Source: Rhodoferax_B ferrireducens_A | Lineage (GTDB): Bacteria; Pseudomonadota; Gammaproteobacteria; Burkholderiales; Burkholderiaceae_C | Length of the DNA: 64,000 nt | Assembly (NCBI RefSeq): GCF_031458075.1 | Contig: NZ_JAVDXT010000004.1 | Span: forward strand, 1 to 64,000 | Direction of reading: 5' to 3' | Part shown: positions 27,435 to 35,140 of the stretch, piece by piece | Position numbering within the stretch: the first letter of the stretch is position 1 | Layout: every line of letters begins with the position of its first letter | Program-made: the position numbers and the translations under genes | Notes under the pieces: generated by a model | Database searches by the model: none | What the model saw: only the letters and a program-made list of their open reading frames with translations | Told to the model about the DNA's origin: nothing

Positions 27435-27460
27435 CTCCCCCGCATCCCGGGGGAGTTTTT
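27435..27460 (+). terminator. Rho-independent terminator between ahcY and tlyA
   Basis: A 7-bp GC stem (CTCCCCC, 27435-27441, pairing GGGGGAG, 27449-27455) is followed by TTTTT. It lies 9 bases after the ahcY stop and 20 bases before tlyA, so it should lower transcription of tlyA-metF relative to ahcY. Confidence 0.85.
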
Positions 27461-27480
27461 ACCTTCACCTTCGGAGCCCG

Positions 27481-28500
27481 ATGCGCGCTGACCAATTACT
27501 TGTAGAACGCGGCCTGGCCGCATCCCGCTCCCAGGCCGTGCGCCTGATCACCGGGGGCATGCGCTGGTTCGACGGCATCAAATGGCGTGACGTCGCCAAG
27601 AACAAGGACGACATTCCGACCGACGCCAAGATCGAGTTGCTCGACGACGCCGAGGCGCGCTATGTGTCACGTGGTGGGCTCAAGCTGGAAGCCGCATTGA
27701 AGCACTTGGGTCTGGACGTGACCGACTGCAAGGTGCTCGACGTGGGCCAGTCCACCGGCGGTTTCACCGACTGCCTGCTGCAGGCCGGTGCGGCCCAGGT
27801 CACCGGCGTCGACGTAGGCCATGGCCAGCTGCACCCCAAGCTGCGTAGCGACCTGCGCGTGTTGTGCGTGGAGGGGCTGAATGCCCGTTCGCTCACCCCC
27901 GAGTCGCTGCAGGAAGCCTGTGAGATGGTTTTGTCCGAGCACTGGGAGCCACCCGCGGTGGACGACCCCGAGCCCGAGGCACCCTATAGCTGGATGCGCG
28001 GCGGCGGCGAAGTCACCGACTACGACGACAGCGACGACGCAGACGATGCCGAGGTCGAGGCGCATATTGCGCAGGCGACGGGCAAGGTGAATGCGCGGCC
28101 TCTGGAGGCGGACCCCGCAGCCGAAGGGGCGGCCGTGCACCAGCGCCCGAACCGCCGAAAACCCGGCTTGGACGGCGTGGACACCGACCCCGAGTTCGAC
28201 CTGGTGACCGGCGATGTGTCGTTCATTTCGCTGACGTTGATCTTGCCGGCACTGGTGCCGTTGCTGAACCCGGACAGCCGCTTGCTGATGCTGGTCAAAC
28301 CGCAGTTCGAGCTGCAGCCTGGCCAGGTCGGCAAGGGCGGCATCGTGCGCGACGAAGCCCTGTACGGTGTTGTCGAAGCGCGTTTGCGCCAGTGTTGCGC
28401 CGAGCTGGGCCTGGAGGTGCTGGACTGGTTTGACAGCGCCGTGGTCGGCGGCGACGGCAACCGTGAATATTTTATTTTTGCAAAAACGAGTGGCGCATGA
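27481..28500 (+). CDS. tlyA: TlyA/FtsJ-type rRNA 2'-O-methyltransferase with acidic insertion
   Basis: The 339-residue protein has an N-terminal S4 RNA-binding domain (about 1-60) and an FtsJ-like methyltransferase domain with SAM motif LDVGQSTGGFTD (86-97) and DVSFISL (245-251). TlyA proteins 2'-O-methylate ribosomal RNA. Family members are usually about 245-275 residues. The excess is a stretch at about 142-236 inserted before DVSFISL, rich in Asp, Glu and Pro and predicted disordered. The SAM-using product fits the ahcY-metF context. Its stop overlaps metF start by four bases (ATGA). Confidence 0.88.
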   Translation: MRADQLLVERGLAASRSQAVRLITGGMRWFDGIKWRDVAKNKDDIPTDAKIELLDDAEARYVSRGGLKLEAALKHLGLDVTDCKVLDVGQSTGGFTDCLLQAGAAQVTGVDVGHGQLHPKLRSDLRVLCVEGLNARSLTPESLQEACEMVLSEHWEPPAVDDPEPEAPYSWMRGGGEVTDYDDSDDADDAEVEAHIAQATGKVNARPLEADPAAEGAAVHQRPNRRKPGLDGVDTDPEFDLVTGDVSFISLTLILPALVPLLNPDSRLLMLVKPQFELQPGQVGKGGIVRDEALYGVVEARLRQCCAELGLEVLDWFDSAVVGGDGNREYFIFAKTSGA

Positions 28501-29345
28501 GTCTCGCATCCCATTTACCCATCAGTCTTGAATTCTTCCCACCGAAAACGCCCGAAGGCGCGGCCAAGCTGCGCACCGTGCGCCAGGCGCTGTATGCGCT
28601 GAAGCCCGAGTTCTGCTCGGTCACCTTTGGCGCCGGCGGCTCGACCCAGGAAGGTACGTTTGCCACCGTGGCCGAGATCCTGGCCGAGGGCGTGCCTGCC
28701 GCCAGCCACTTCTCCTGCGTGGGCGCCACCAAGGCCACGGTGCGGGCCCAGCTCGCCACCTTGCAGGCCATGGGCGTGAAGCGCCTGGTGGCCTTGCGTG
28801 GCGACCTGCCCAGTGGCTACGGCGCGGGTGGTGAATTCCACTATGCCAGCGATCTGGTCGCGTTTATCCGCGCCGAGACGGGCGATACCTTCCAGCTGGA
28901 AGTGGCTTGCTACCCCGAGGTGCACCCCCAGGCCAAGTCGGCCGACGCCGACCTCAACGCATTTGCCATCAAGGTGCATGCGGGCGCGAATTCGGCGATG
29001 ACCCAGTATTTCTACAACGCCGACGCCTACTTCCGCCTGGTGGAAGATGCGCGCAAGCTGGGCGTGACGATTCCCATCGTGCCGGGCATCATGCCGATCT
29101 CCAGCTCTTCGCAGCTGATGCGCTTCAGTGACGCCTGTGGTGCCGAGATTCCGCGCTGGATCCGTCTGCGCCTGCAAGGCTTTGGCGACGACACCGCCAG
29201 CATCAAGGCCTTTGGCCTGGATGTGGTGACCGACCTGTGCGAGCGGCTGATTGCCGGCGGCGCACCCAGCCTGCACTTCTACACCATGAACCAGAGCCTG
29301 GCCACGCTGGAAATCTGCAAGCGCCTGGGCCGCCTAGCAGCCTGA
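28497..29345 (+). CDS. metF: 5,10-methylenetetrahydrofolate reductase
   Basis: MetF is a flavoprotein that reduces methylene-THF to methyl-THF for methionine synthesis. The 282-residue protein has the normal single-domain bacterial length, with EFFPPKT (about 11-17, catalytic Glu), FGAGGST, LRGDLP at about residue 100 and IPGIMPI near 198. ATGA overlap with tlyA indicates translational coupling. The ahcY-tlyA-metF order puts regeneration of methionine next to SAH removal. Confidence 0.95.
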   Translation: MSLASHLPISLEFFPPKTPEGAAKLRTVRQALYALKPEFCSVTFGAGGSTQEGTFATVAEILAEGVPAASHFSCVGATKATVRAQLATLQAMGVKRLVALRGDLPSGYGAGGEFHYASDLVAFIRAETGDTFQLEVACYPEVHPQAKSADADLNAFAIKVHAGANSAMTQYFYNADAYFRLVEDARKLGVTIPIVPGIMPISSSSQLMRFSDACGAEIPRWIRLRLQGFGDDTASIKAFGLDVVTDLCERLIAGGAPSLHFYTMNQSLATLEICKRLGRLAA

Positions 29346-29662
29346 TTACACGACGTCACCAAAGCGTCGCCTGCTGCCAGCAAGCGATGATGGTTGATGG
29401 TCGCTTTTGTGCGCTCTTGGGTTTGTTGCGCGCAGTGGTGTACAGCTCGTAGAGGTCGTTGGGGCAGTAGTTGGCCAATGCATGCCCCCAAGAAATTTCT
29501 CGGCTTCGATCCTGGCACCTTCAGTATCAAGTTTCTTTCATCATTCGGGGCTAACTCAGACTCATGATAGTTAGCTACATTTTTGCGGTTGCCGCCTGGC
29601 AACCCAGTGCGGCCCAGCAGGGGTAGGCGCTGGCAACGGGTTCATGTCATTCGAGGTGCTTT
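29346..29662. other. Intergenic region before the beta-propeller lipoprotein
   Basis: No gene is supported. Two inverted repeats are visible: GCTAACT (29550-29556) with AGTTAGC (29569-29575), and GTTGCC (29588-29593) with GGCAAC (29598-29603). Neither has a T-tract, so they may be operators or leader structures of the following gene. A GAGG ribosome site precedes the lipoprotein start. Confidence 0.35.
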
Positions 29663-31540
29663 ATGCAATTCCGGCTTATGCAGCAGTGGCTGCGTGGCGT
29701 CACAGGTATTTTGGGGCTTTGTATGACGATCCTTTTGACCGCATGTGGGGGCGACGGCGATAGCGCGGCGGTGCCGCCTTCAATACCAGCAAGCACCAGC
29801 TACACCATCAGCGGCACGGTCACAGGCTTGGCTCCGGGGGGCTCCGTCACCTTGCTGAACAACGCAGCCGACCCGACCAAGCTCAGCGCCAACAGCGGCT
29901 TCCGCTTTTCCACGCCGGTCGCCTCCGGTGGCAGCTATGCCGTCACCTTAGGCACCCAACCCAACGACCAGACTTGCACGGTCAGCAACGGCATGGGCTC
30001 TGGGGTTTCGGCCAATGTGTCCAATGTGCAGATTACCTGCTCGGCCACCACCTACACCATCAGCGGCACGGTCAGTGGCCTGGCATCAGGGGGCTCCGTT
30101 ACCTTGCTGAACAACGCAGCCGACGCGACCATGCTCAGCGCCAACAGCGGCTTCCGCTTTGCCACACCGGTCGCCTCCGGCGGCAGCTATGCCGTCACCG
30201 TGGGCACCCAACCCAACGGCCAGACCTGCACGGTCAGCAATGGCACGGGCTCTGGGGTTTCGGTCAATATGTCCAATGTGCAGGTCACCTGCTCGGCCAC
30301 CACCTACACCATCAACGGCACGGTCACTGGCCTGGCATCAGGGGGCTCCGTCACCTTGCTGAACAACGCGGTCGACCCGACCACGCTCAGCGCCAACGGC
30401 AGCTTCAGCGTTGCTACGCCGGTCGCCGCTGGCGGCAGCTATGCCGTCACCGTGGGCACCCAACCCATCGGCCAGACCTGTACGGTCAGCAACGGCTCGG
30501 GCTCTGGGGTTACGGTCAATGTGGTCAATGTGGCGGTGGCCTGCGTCAGCCGGGCCCGCTATGCCTATGTGGCGAACTTCGGCGACAACACGGTGTCGCA
30601 GTACAGCATCGGCTCGGGCGGCGCGCTCACGGCGCTGAGCCCGGCCACTGTGGCGACGGGAGCGAACCCCAATGCGGTCACCGTCGATCCCACGGGGCAT
30701 TTTGCCTATGTGGCGAACAACGGCAACACGGTGTCGCAGTACCGCATAGGCACGGACGGTGCGCTCACGGCGCTGAGCCCGGCCACAGTGGCGGCGGGAA
30801 CGAGCCCCAATTCGGTCAGCGTCGATCCCACGGGGCATTTTGCCTATGTGGCGAACACCGGCAACACGGTGTCACAGTACAGCATTGGCTCGGACGGCGC
30901 GCTCACGGCGCTGAGCCCGGCCACAGTGGTGGCGGGAGTTGCCCCCGTTTCAGTCAGCGTCGATCCCACGGGGCACTATGCCTATGTGGCGAACTTCAAT
31001 GACAACACGGTGTCGCAGTACCGCATAGGCACGGACGGTGCGCTCACGGCGTTGAGCCCGGCCACGGCGGCGGCGGGAGTCAACCCCGTTTCAGTCACCG
31101 TCGATCCCACGGGGCACTATGCTTATGTGGTCAACGCCAACAACGGCAAGGTGTTGCAGTACAGCATCGGCACGGATGGCACGCTCACGGCGCTGAGCCC
31201 TGCCTCGGTGGTGGCGGGAGCTTTCCCGCAATCGGTCACCGTTGATCCCACGGGGCACTATGCCTATGTGGCGAACAACGGCACCTGGACGGTGTCGCAG
31301 TACAGCATAGGCACGGGCGGCGCGCTCACGGCGCTGAGTCCGGCCACAGTGACTACGGGACATAGCCCCATGTCAGTCACCGTCGATCCCACGGGGCGCT
31401 ATGCCTATGTGGCGAACACCGGCGACGGCACGGTGTCGCAGTACAGCATAGGCACGAGCGGTGCGCTCACGGCGCTAAGCCCGGCCATGGTGGCGGCGGG
31501 AACTTACCCCAATTCGATCATCACCACGTTCGCACCTTAG
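29663..31540 (+). CDS. Lipoprotein with three tandem beta-domains and a seven-repeat beta-propeller
   Basis: The 625-residue protein starts with a lipoprotein signal (lipobox LTAC, Cys28). Three 84-residue repeats (about 47-298) follow, each starting YTISGTV or YTINGTV and ending in VTC or a similar word, with a Cys pair per unit. Then come seven repeats of 46-47 residues (about 300-620) starting YAYVAN and containing VSQYSIG and TALSPATV. Those are YVTN/lactonase-type propeller repeats and seven would close one propeller. It should be anchored in the outer membrane or periplasm. The family includes 6-phosphogluconolactonase-like folds and surface adhesion or binding proteins; no catalytic residues can be assigned, so the function is unknown. 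Confidence 0.8.
   Translation: MQFRLMQQWLRGVTGILGLCMTILLTACGGDGDSAAVPPSIPASTSYTISGTVTGLAPGGSVTLLNNAADPTKLSANSGFRFSTPVASGGSYAVTLGTQPNDQTCTVSNGMGSGVSANVSNVQITCSATTYTISGTVSGLASGGSVTLLNNAADATMLSANSGFRFATPVASGGSYAVTVGTQPNGQTCTVSNGTGSGVSVNMSNVQVTCSATTYTINGTVTGLASGGSVTLLNNAVDPTTLSANGSFSVATPVAAGGSYAVTVGTQPIGQTCTVSNGSGSGVTVNVVNVAVACVSRARYAYVANFGDNTVSQYSIGSGGALTALSPATVATGANPNAVTVDPTGHFAYVANNGNTVSQYRIGTDGALTALSPATVAAGTSPNSVSVDPTGHFAYVANTGNTVSQYSIGSDGALTALSPATVVAGVAPVSVSVDPTGHYAYVANFNDNTVSQYRIGTDGALTALSPATAAAGVNPVSVTVDPTGHYAYVVNANNGKVLQYSIGTDGTLTALSPASVVAGAFPQSVTVDPTGHYAYVANNGTWTVSQYSIGTGGALTALSPATVTTGHSPMSVTVDPTGRYAYVANTGDGTVSQYSIGTSGALTALSPAMVAAGTYPNSIITTFAP
29801..30556 (+). repeat. Three 252-bp in-frame tandem repeats
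   Basis: The TAC codon of YTISG recurs at 29801, 30053 and 30305, exactly 252 bp apart. Long stretches are identical at DNA level (for example the words encoding GGSVTLLNNA and GGSYAVT), pointing to recent duplication or gene conversion within the lipoprotein gene. Confidence 0.9.
30560..31537 (+). repeat. Seven 138-141-bp in-frame tandem repeats (propeller blades)
   Basis: Blade starts (the codon opening YAYVAN/FAYVAN) are at 30560, 30701, 30839, 30977, 31118, 31259 and 31400, with spacings of 141, 138, 138, 141, 141 and 141 bp. The near-identity of codons between units indicates ongoing homogenisation or expansion. Confidence 0.9.
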
Positions 31541-31567
31541 CGACAGGCATTGCGCGCCCTGCGCGGC

Positions 31568-31607
31568 AGCCCCCACGGCCCGGTCTGCGGCGTGGGGGCT
31601 TTTTTTC
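31568..31607 (+). terminator. Rho-independent terminator after the lipoprotein gene
   Basis: AGCCCCCACG (31568-31577) pairs perfectly with CGTGGGGGCT (31591-31600), followed by seven T. It is 27 bases after the lipoprotein stop and probably also insulates the converging gene at 31648. Confidence 0.9.
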
Positions 31608-31647
31608 CGGCTATAGATGTGCCCTGCTCACGCAGGGCATGCGCTGA

Positions 31648-32010
31648 TCAGTCCGGTAGAAAGCGCTGCCGAAAGGCATCGCAGAATTGCGCGCTGCCGG
31701 TCAGCGACAAGGTCAGCGTGTGCCGCGGCAGGCCTTGCGGGCCCAGCTGCACATGCAGCTCGCGGCTCTGTGCGTCGTAGTGGATTTCTTCGGTGGCTGT
31801 CCATTCCTGCTGGCCGTGCAGGTAGAAGTCCCATTCGCCGCCATCGTCCAGCGGCGCGCGCATGCCGGGGAAGGCCGTGTGCGCCCAATCCAGTACCTGT
31901 TTGACTTCCTGGCGCACCGCCGGCACCTGCTCGGGCCGGGTTGAGGCCATGGCCTCGAACGCGCCACAGCCTAGCTCGTCTTCGCTGTAGTCAAAGTCGA
32001 GGTAGAGCAT
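31648..32010 (-). CDS. Conserved small protein of unknown function
   Basis: The 120-residue protein starts at ATG 32010, five bases after the stop of the upstream gene (32016-32321), so the two are co-transcribed. It is acidic (YSEDELGCGAFEAM near the start, LDDGGEWDFYL in the middle), has no signal peptide or membrane helix and shows no catalytic motif. I do not recognise a family. The longer open frame extending upstream overlaps the neighbour in another frame and is not real coding sequence. Confidence 0.65.
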   Translation of the reverse strand: MLYLDFDYSEDELGCGAFEAMASTRPEQVPAVRQEVKQVLDWAHTAFPGMRAPLDDGGEWDFYLHGQQEWTATEEIHYDAQSRELHVQLGPQGLPRHTLTLSLTGSAQFCDAFRQRFLPD

Positions 32011-32015
32011 GCGGC

Positions 32016-32321
32016 TCAGTCCTGTGCAGGGGCTGCCGGTTTGGCGCTGCGCACGCCGTTCTTGGCTACCAGCTCGATGTAGAACGAGGGCGCACCAGTA
32101 GCGGCGATCTCGTCGATCAGCTTGGTGATGGCGGCGTAGTGCGCGACCACGGCGGTGTCGGCGCTGCTGCCGAAGCGGCAATCCCAGTCCCAGTAGTCCA
32201 CGCCTTCTGGCAGGGGTACGCGCAGCTGGCGTTTGATGTATTTGCGGATTTCGTGTTTGGTGGCATCCAGCACGCGGTCGCGGTGCTTGCCTTCGATGTC
32301 CAGGGGGAACGTTTTCTTCAC
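32016..32321 (-). CDS. DUF6172-like conserved small protein
   Basis: The 101-residue protein begins at GTG 32321 with VKKTFPLDIEGKHRDRVLD and contains YIKRQLRVPLPEGVDYWDWDCRFG. I associate this with a small basic uncharacterised family (DUF6172-like) found in proteobacteria; the assignment is from memory of the motif. GTG is preferred because an AAAGG site precedes it and the conserved fold begins there; an ATG at 32348 is an alternative. No function is known to me. Confidence 0.65.
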   Translation of the reverse strand: MKKTFPLDIEGKHRDRVLDATKHEIRKYIKRQLRVPLPEGVDYWDWDCRFGSSADTAVVAHYAAITKLIDEIAATGAPSFYIELVAKNGVRSAKPAAPAQD

Positions 32322-32406
32322 AGAGTGCCTTTGAGAGACCGCTGCCATCCTGGTTGGATGGCACACGGCAGGCGCTCGATTATGGGGCCTGGCGCCCTAG
32401 AGTTGG

Positions 32407-32464
32407 TTTTGCTATTAAATAAATAGCTGCTGGCGCAGATGGAATATGCGCCAGCGGCCGATTT
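32407..32464. repeat. Dispersed GCTATT...AATAGC-type repeat, copy 1
   Basis: Reads TTTTGCTATTAAATAAATAG, then CTGCTGGCGCAGATGG, AATATGCGCCAGCGGCC. The first half is an AT-rich dyad (GCTATT/AATAGC-like). The second half is a GC dyad (CTGGCGCA...TGCGCCAG). Related copies are at 58224-58271 and 60669-60733, and a version lies inside anmK at 47791-47842. Confidence 0.75.
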
Positions 32465-32476
32465 TTTATAAATCGC

Positions 32477-34117
32477 TTACTTGCGCACCACGGCATCACC
32501 CGGGGCGAAGTCGGCGGCCTTCAGCGGGCTGCGGCTGGTGATATAGCTGCGCAGTACGTCGGCGTCGACAAAGCCGGTGTCCACATAGCTCTTGTGGGCC
32601 AGCATCTTGGGGTAGCCGTCGCCGCCCACGGCCTGGAAGTTGTTGATCACCAGGCGGTAGGTTTTGCCGGGGTCCACGGCCGCGCCGCGGATGCGGGCGT
32701 TGCTGACCACGCCACCGGTGATGACCAGCTGCACGCCCGCAAACTGCGGGAATGCCCCCGAGCCGACCGACATCTTGGCGACGGCGTTCAGGTAGTCCAT
32801 GACTTCGGCGCCAGTCAGATCCACGGTGGCGATGGTGTTGCCAAACGGCTGGACCTTGAGCACGTCCTTGTAGGTCAACGGGCCGGCGGGCAGCGAGTCG
32901 CGCACGCCACCGGCATTGACCACCGAGAAGTCGGCCTTGGTCTTGTCCATCATCGACAGCCCCACCAGCACGCCCATGGCGGCCGGCTGGGCGCGGATCA
33001 CGCTGCGGTCGCCTTCGATGCGGGCATCGCTGCTGCCCACGGTGATGCCCAGCTTTTCCTGGCCGATGTTCTGGTACGGCGTGAGCAGCGCCAGCATCTC
33101 TTTGTTTTCGGCGATTTCCGTGGTGTAGACCACCTTGGCGGTCTTGCCGTCGTCGGTCTTGACGGTCTTTTTCAGGTTGATCGGGATCAGCGCGTATTTG
33201 ACCAGCTTGAACTCGCCGTTGCGGTAAGTGAAGTCGGCGCGGCCCACGTACTTGCCCCATTCGTGGGCTTGGACGATCCAGGTGCCGTTCTGCCGGTCCG
33301 GGGCGCAGGCGGTGCCGGGCACGTAGGCGTCGTCGCGCACGTTCTCGGCCTTCATGCAGACCGGGTTTTGCGAATGCCCGCCGACCACCAGGTCGATGCC
33401 CTTGACGGCGCGGGCCATCTCCACATCGCCCTCGGCCTGGGTGCCGTGGTTGCCGTTGGTGTAGTGGCCCATGTGGGTGGCAGCGATGACCACGTCGGCC
33501 TTGCTGCGTAGCTCGGGCACGACCTTGTTGGCTTCGGCGATCACGCTGCGGAATTCGACGCCCTTGACGTTGTCGGGGTGCACCATCTTGTAGGTGTCTT
33601 CGGTGGTCAGGCCCATCACGCCGATGCGCACGCCGCCGACGTTGAAGATCTTGTAGGGCGCGAACATCCGTTGACCGTTGTCGTAGATGTTGGCCGACAG
33701 CATGGGGAAGGTGGCCAGGTCGCGTTGCATCTTCAGCACGACGCGCGGCTTGTCGAATTCGTGGTTACCCACGGCCATGGCGTCGAAGCCTAGCAGGTTC
33801 ATGCCTTTGAAGTCGGGCACGGCGTCCTGCAGGTCGGATTCGGGCACGCCGGTATTGATGTCGCCACCGCTCAGCAGCAGCACCGAGCCGCCGGCCGCCG
33901 CCACCTCGGCCCGCACCTGGTCGACCACGGTCTTCTGGGCCGACAGACCGTACTCGCCATCGCTGTTCTTCCAGAAATGGCCATGGTGGTCATTGGTGTG
34001 CAGGACGGTGATGTTGTAGGTCTTGTCTTTTTCCGGGCCCTTGGACCCCATGGACGAGCAGCCCGCCAGGGCGGCGACCAGCAAGAGCAGGGTGAAACGG
34101 CGGTTTGGCATTTGCAT
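32477..34117 (-). CDS. UshA-type 5'-nucleotidase/metallophosphatase lipoprotein
   Basis: The 546-residue protein hydrolyses nucleotides to nucleosides and phosphate outside the cytoplasm. It has a lipoprotein signal with lipobox LAGC (Cys20). The N-terminal calcineurin-like metal site shows HTNDHHGHF, GGD, GNHEFD and GGHSQNP. The C-terminal 5'-nucleotidase domain carries the NAGGVR substrate loop and GGDGY. ATG 34117 has AGGAG upstream at good spacing. It lies next to a nucleoside hydrolase, ribokinase and nucleoside ABC transporter on the same strand, so it probably generates the nucleosides they use. Confidence 0.92.
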   Translation of the reverse strand: MQMPNRRFTLLLLVAALAGCSSMGSKGPEKDKTYNITVLHTNDHHGHFWKNSDGEYGLSAQKTVVDQVRAEVAAAGGSVLLLSGGDINTGVPESDLQDAVPDFKGMNLLGFDAMAVGNHEFDKPRVVLKMQRDLATFPMLSANIYDNGQRMFAPYKIFNVGGVRIGVMGLTTEDTYKMVHPDNVKGVEFRSVIAEANKVVPELRSKADVVIAATHMGHYTNGNHGTQAEGDVEMARAVKGIDLVVGGHSQNPVCMKAENVRDDAYVPGTACAPDRQNGTWIVQAHEWGKYVGRADFTYRNGEFKLVKYALIPINLKKTVKTDDGKTAKVVYTTEIAENKEMLALLTPYQNIGQEKLGITVGSSDARIEGDRSVIRAQPAAMGVLVGLSMMDKTKADFSVVNAGGVRDSLPAGPLTYKDVLKVQPFGNTIATVDLTGAEVMDYLNAVAKMSVGSGAFPQFAGVQLVITGGVVSNARIRGAAVDPGKTYRLVINNFQAVGGDGYPKMLAHKSYVDTGFVDADVLRSYITSRSPLKAADFAPGDAVVRK

Positions 34118-34185
34118 GGGAACTCCTGAGATGAACGAGAGAAAAGCAAGACAGGGGCCAAGGTACGCGACTGTCTTATTCCAGG

Positions 34186-34245
34186 GATACCGTGGAACCG
34201 GCTCCGCCGGGCCACTGGTATCGCCCCCTGCAAGGGGGGGGGCGG
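34186..34245. repeat. Structured GC-rich intergenic element
   Basis: GATACCGTGG (34186-34195) faces CCACTGGTATC (34212-34222) with a CCGG-CTCCG-CCGG inner stem. A second stem CGCCCCC (34222-34228) with an eight-G run followed by CG lies right after. It sits between the oxygenase stop and the nucleotidase start on the minus strand and may act as terminator or as a REP-like dispersed element. Confidence 0.5.
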
Positions 34246-34275
34246 AAACGCGCAGCGTGGAGCCTGGGGGTGAGC

Positions 34276-35118
34276 CTACTTCTTTCCGCGCAGTTCCTGC
34301 ATGCGCTCGTCGAAATAGCTTTTCACCGTGTAGCGCTCGGACAGCACCACGTCCCGCCGCGGGTGCAGGAACAGCGGCAGCGAGACCCGCGACTTGAAGC
34401 GGCCTTCGCCCGTGGGATTCAGCACGCGGTGGGTGGTAGATGGGTAGTAGTGGCCCGAGGCCTCTTCCAGCATGTCGCCGATGTTGACGATCAGCAGGCC
34501 GAAGTCGCAGGGCACGTCGTACCACTGCTGGTCCTTGCCCAGAACCTGCAGGCCGGGCTCGGTGGCGGCGGGCAGGATGGTCAGCAGGTTGATGTCGCCA
34601 TGGGCGGCGGCGCGCACGCTGCCGGGTTCTTCGTTGCCGCGCAACGGCGGGTAGTGCAGCACCCGCAGCAGGGTCTGGTCGCAGCCCTCGATCATCTTCG
34701 GCAGAGGCTCGGAGTAGCGGGCCCGCACCTCGGGCGGTGAATTGTCTTCGACCCATTTCAGCAGCTCGGCGGCCAGGGCGCTGCCTTCCTTGTAGTAGCG
34801 CTGCGCCGCATCCGACACCTCGGCCGGATAGCGGCCCCAGGGGTAGATATGGTAGAACTCCTTGAGGTCGCGCTTGTCGTTGCCCTTGGCGGTTTCCGAC
34901 ACGGCGGGCGAGAAGTATCCATCGAACTTCACCGGGTCCTGCGCATACTTGTGCTTGGCCTCGGATCCGAAGAAGGCCAGCCATTCGGCGTAGATGCCGT
35001 CCACCAGATGCTGGTCTAGCGGGTGGTTGGCCAACACCCCGAAACCGGTCTCGTGCAGGCTTTTGCAGAAGTCTTGCGCAGCGGTGGGGCTGTGGTAATT
35101 GACGACAGGGAATTGCAT
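34276..35118 (-). CDS. 2-oxoglutarate/Fe(II)-dependent dioxygenase (isopenicillin-N-synthase-like family)
   Basis: The 280-residue protein has an N-terminal DIOX_N-like region (about 1-100) and a C-terminal double-stranded beta-helix. Iron ligands are His173 and Asp175 (HGD) and His230. The 2-oxoglutarate-binding R-x-S is Arg244-Val-Ser246. Such enzymes hydroxylate or oxidise small molecules. It starts 22 bases after the nucleoside hydrolase gene and is oriented with the nucleoside-salvage operon. The same superfamily includes thymine 7-hydroxylase, so a nucleobase or nucleoside substrate is plausible but unproved; a sugar or amino-acid substrate cannot be excluded. Confidence 0.85.
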   Translation of the reverse strand: MQFPVVNYHSPTAAQDFCKSLHETGFGVLANHPLDQHLVDGIYAEWLAFFGSEAKHKYAQDPVKFDGYFSPAVSETAKGNDKRDLKEFYHIYPWGRYPAEVSDAAQRYYKEGSALAAELLKWVEDNSPPEVRARYSEPLPKMIEGCDQTLLRVLHYPPLRGNEEPGSVRAAAHGDINLLTILPAATEPGLQVLGKDQQWYDVPCDFGLLIVNIGDMLEEASGHYYPSTTHRVLNPTGEGRFKSRVSLPLFLHPRRDVVLSERYTVKSYFDERMQELRGKK

Positions 35119-35140
35119 GGATACCTCTCCTTGGCAGGGC

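Noticed and set aside
30338..30838. Minus-strand repetitive protein opposite the lipoprotein
   Set aside because: Its repeats are simply the complement of the propeller repeats in another frame; no ribosome site or signal.
29801..31540. Regularly spaced repeats as a CRISPR array
   Set aside because: Units are 252 bp and 138-141 bp, stay in one reading frame and encode protein domains; there are no short repeats with unique spacers or cas genes.
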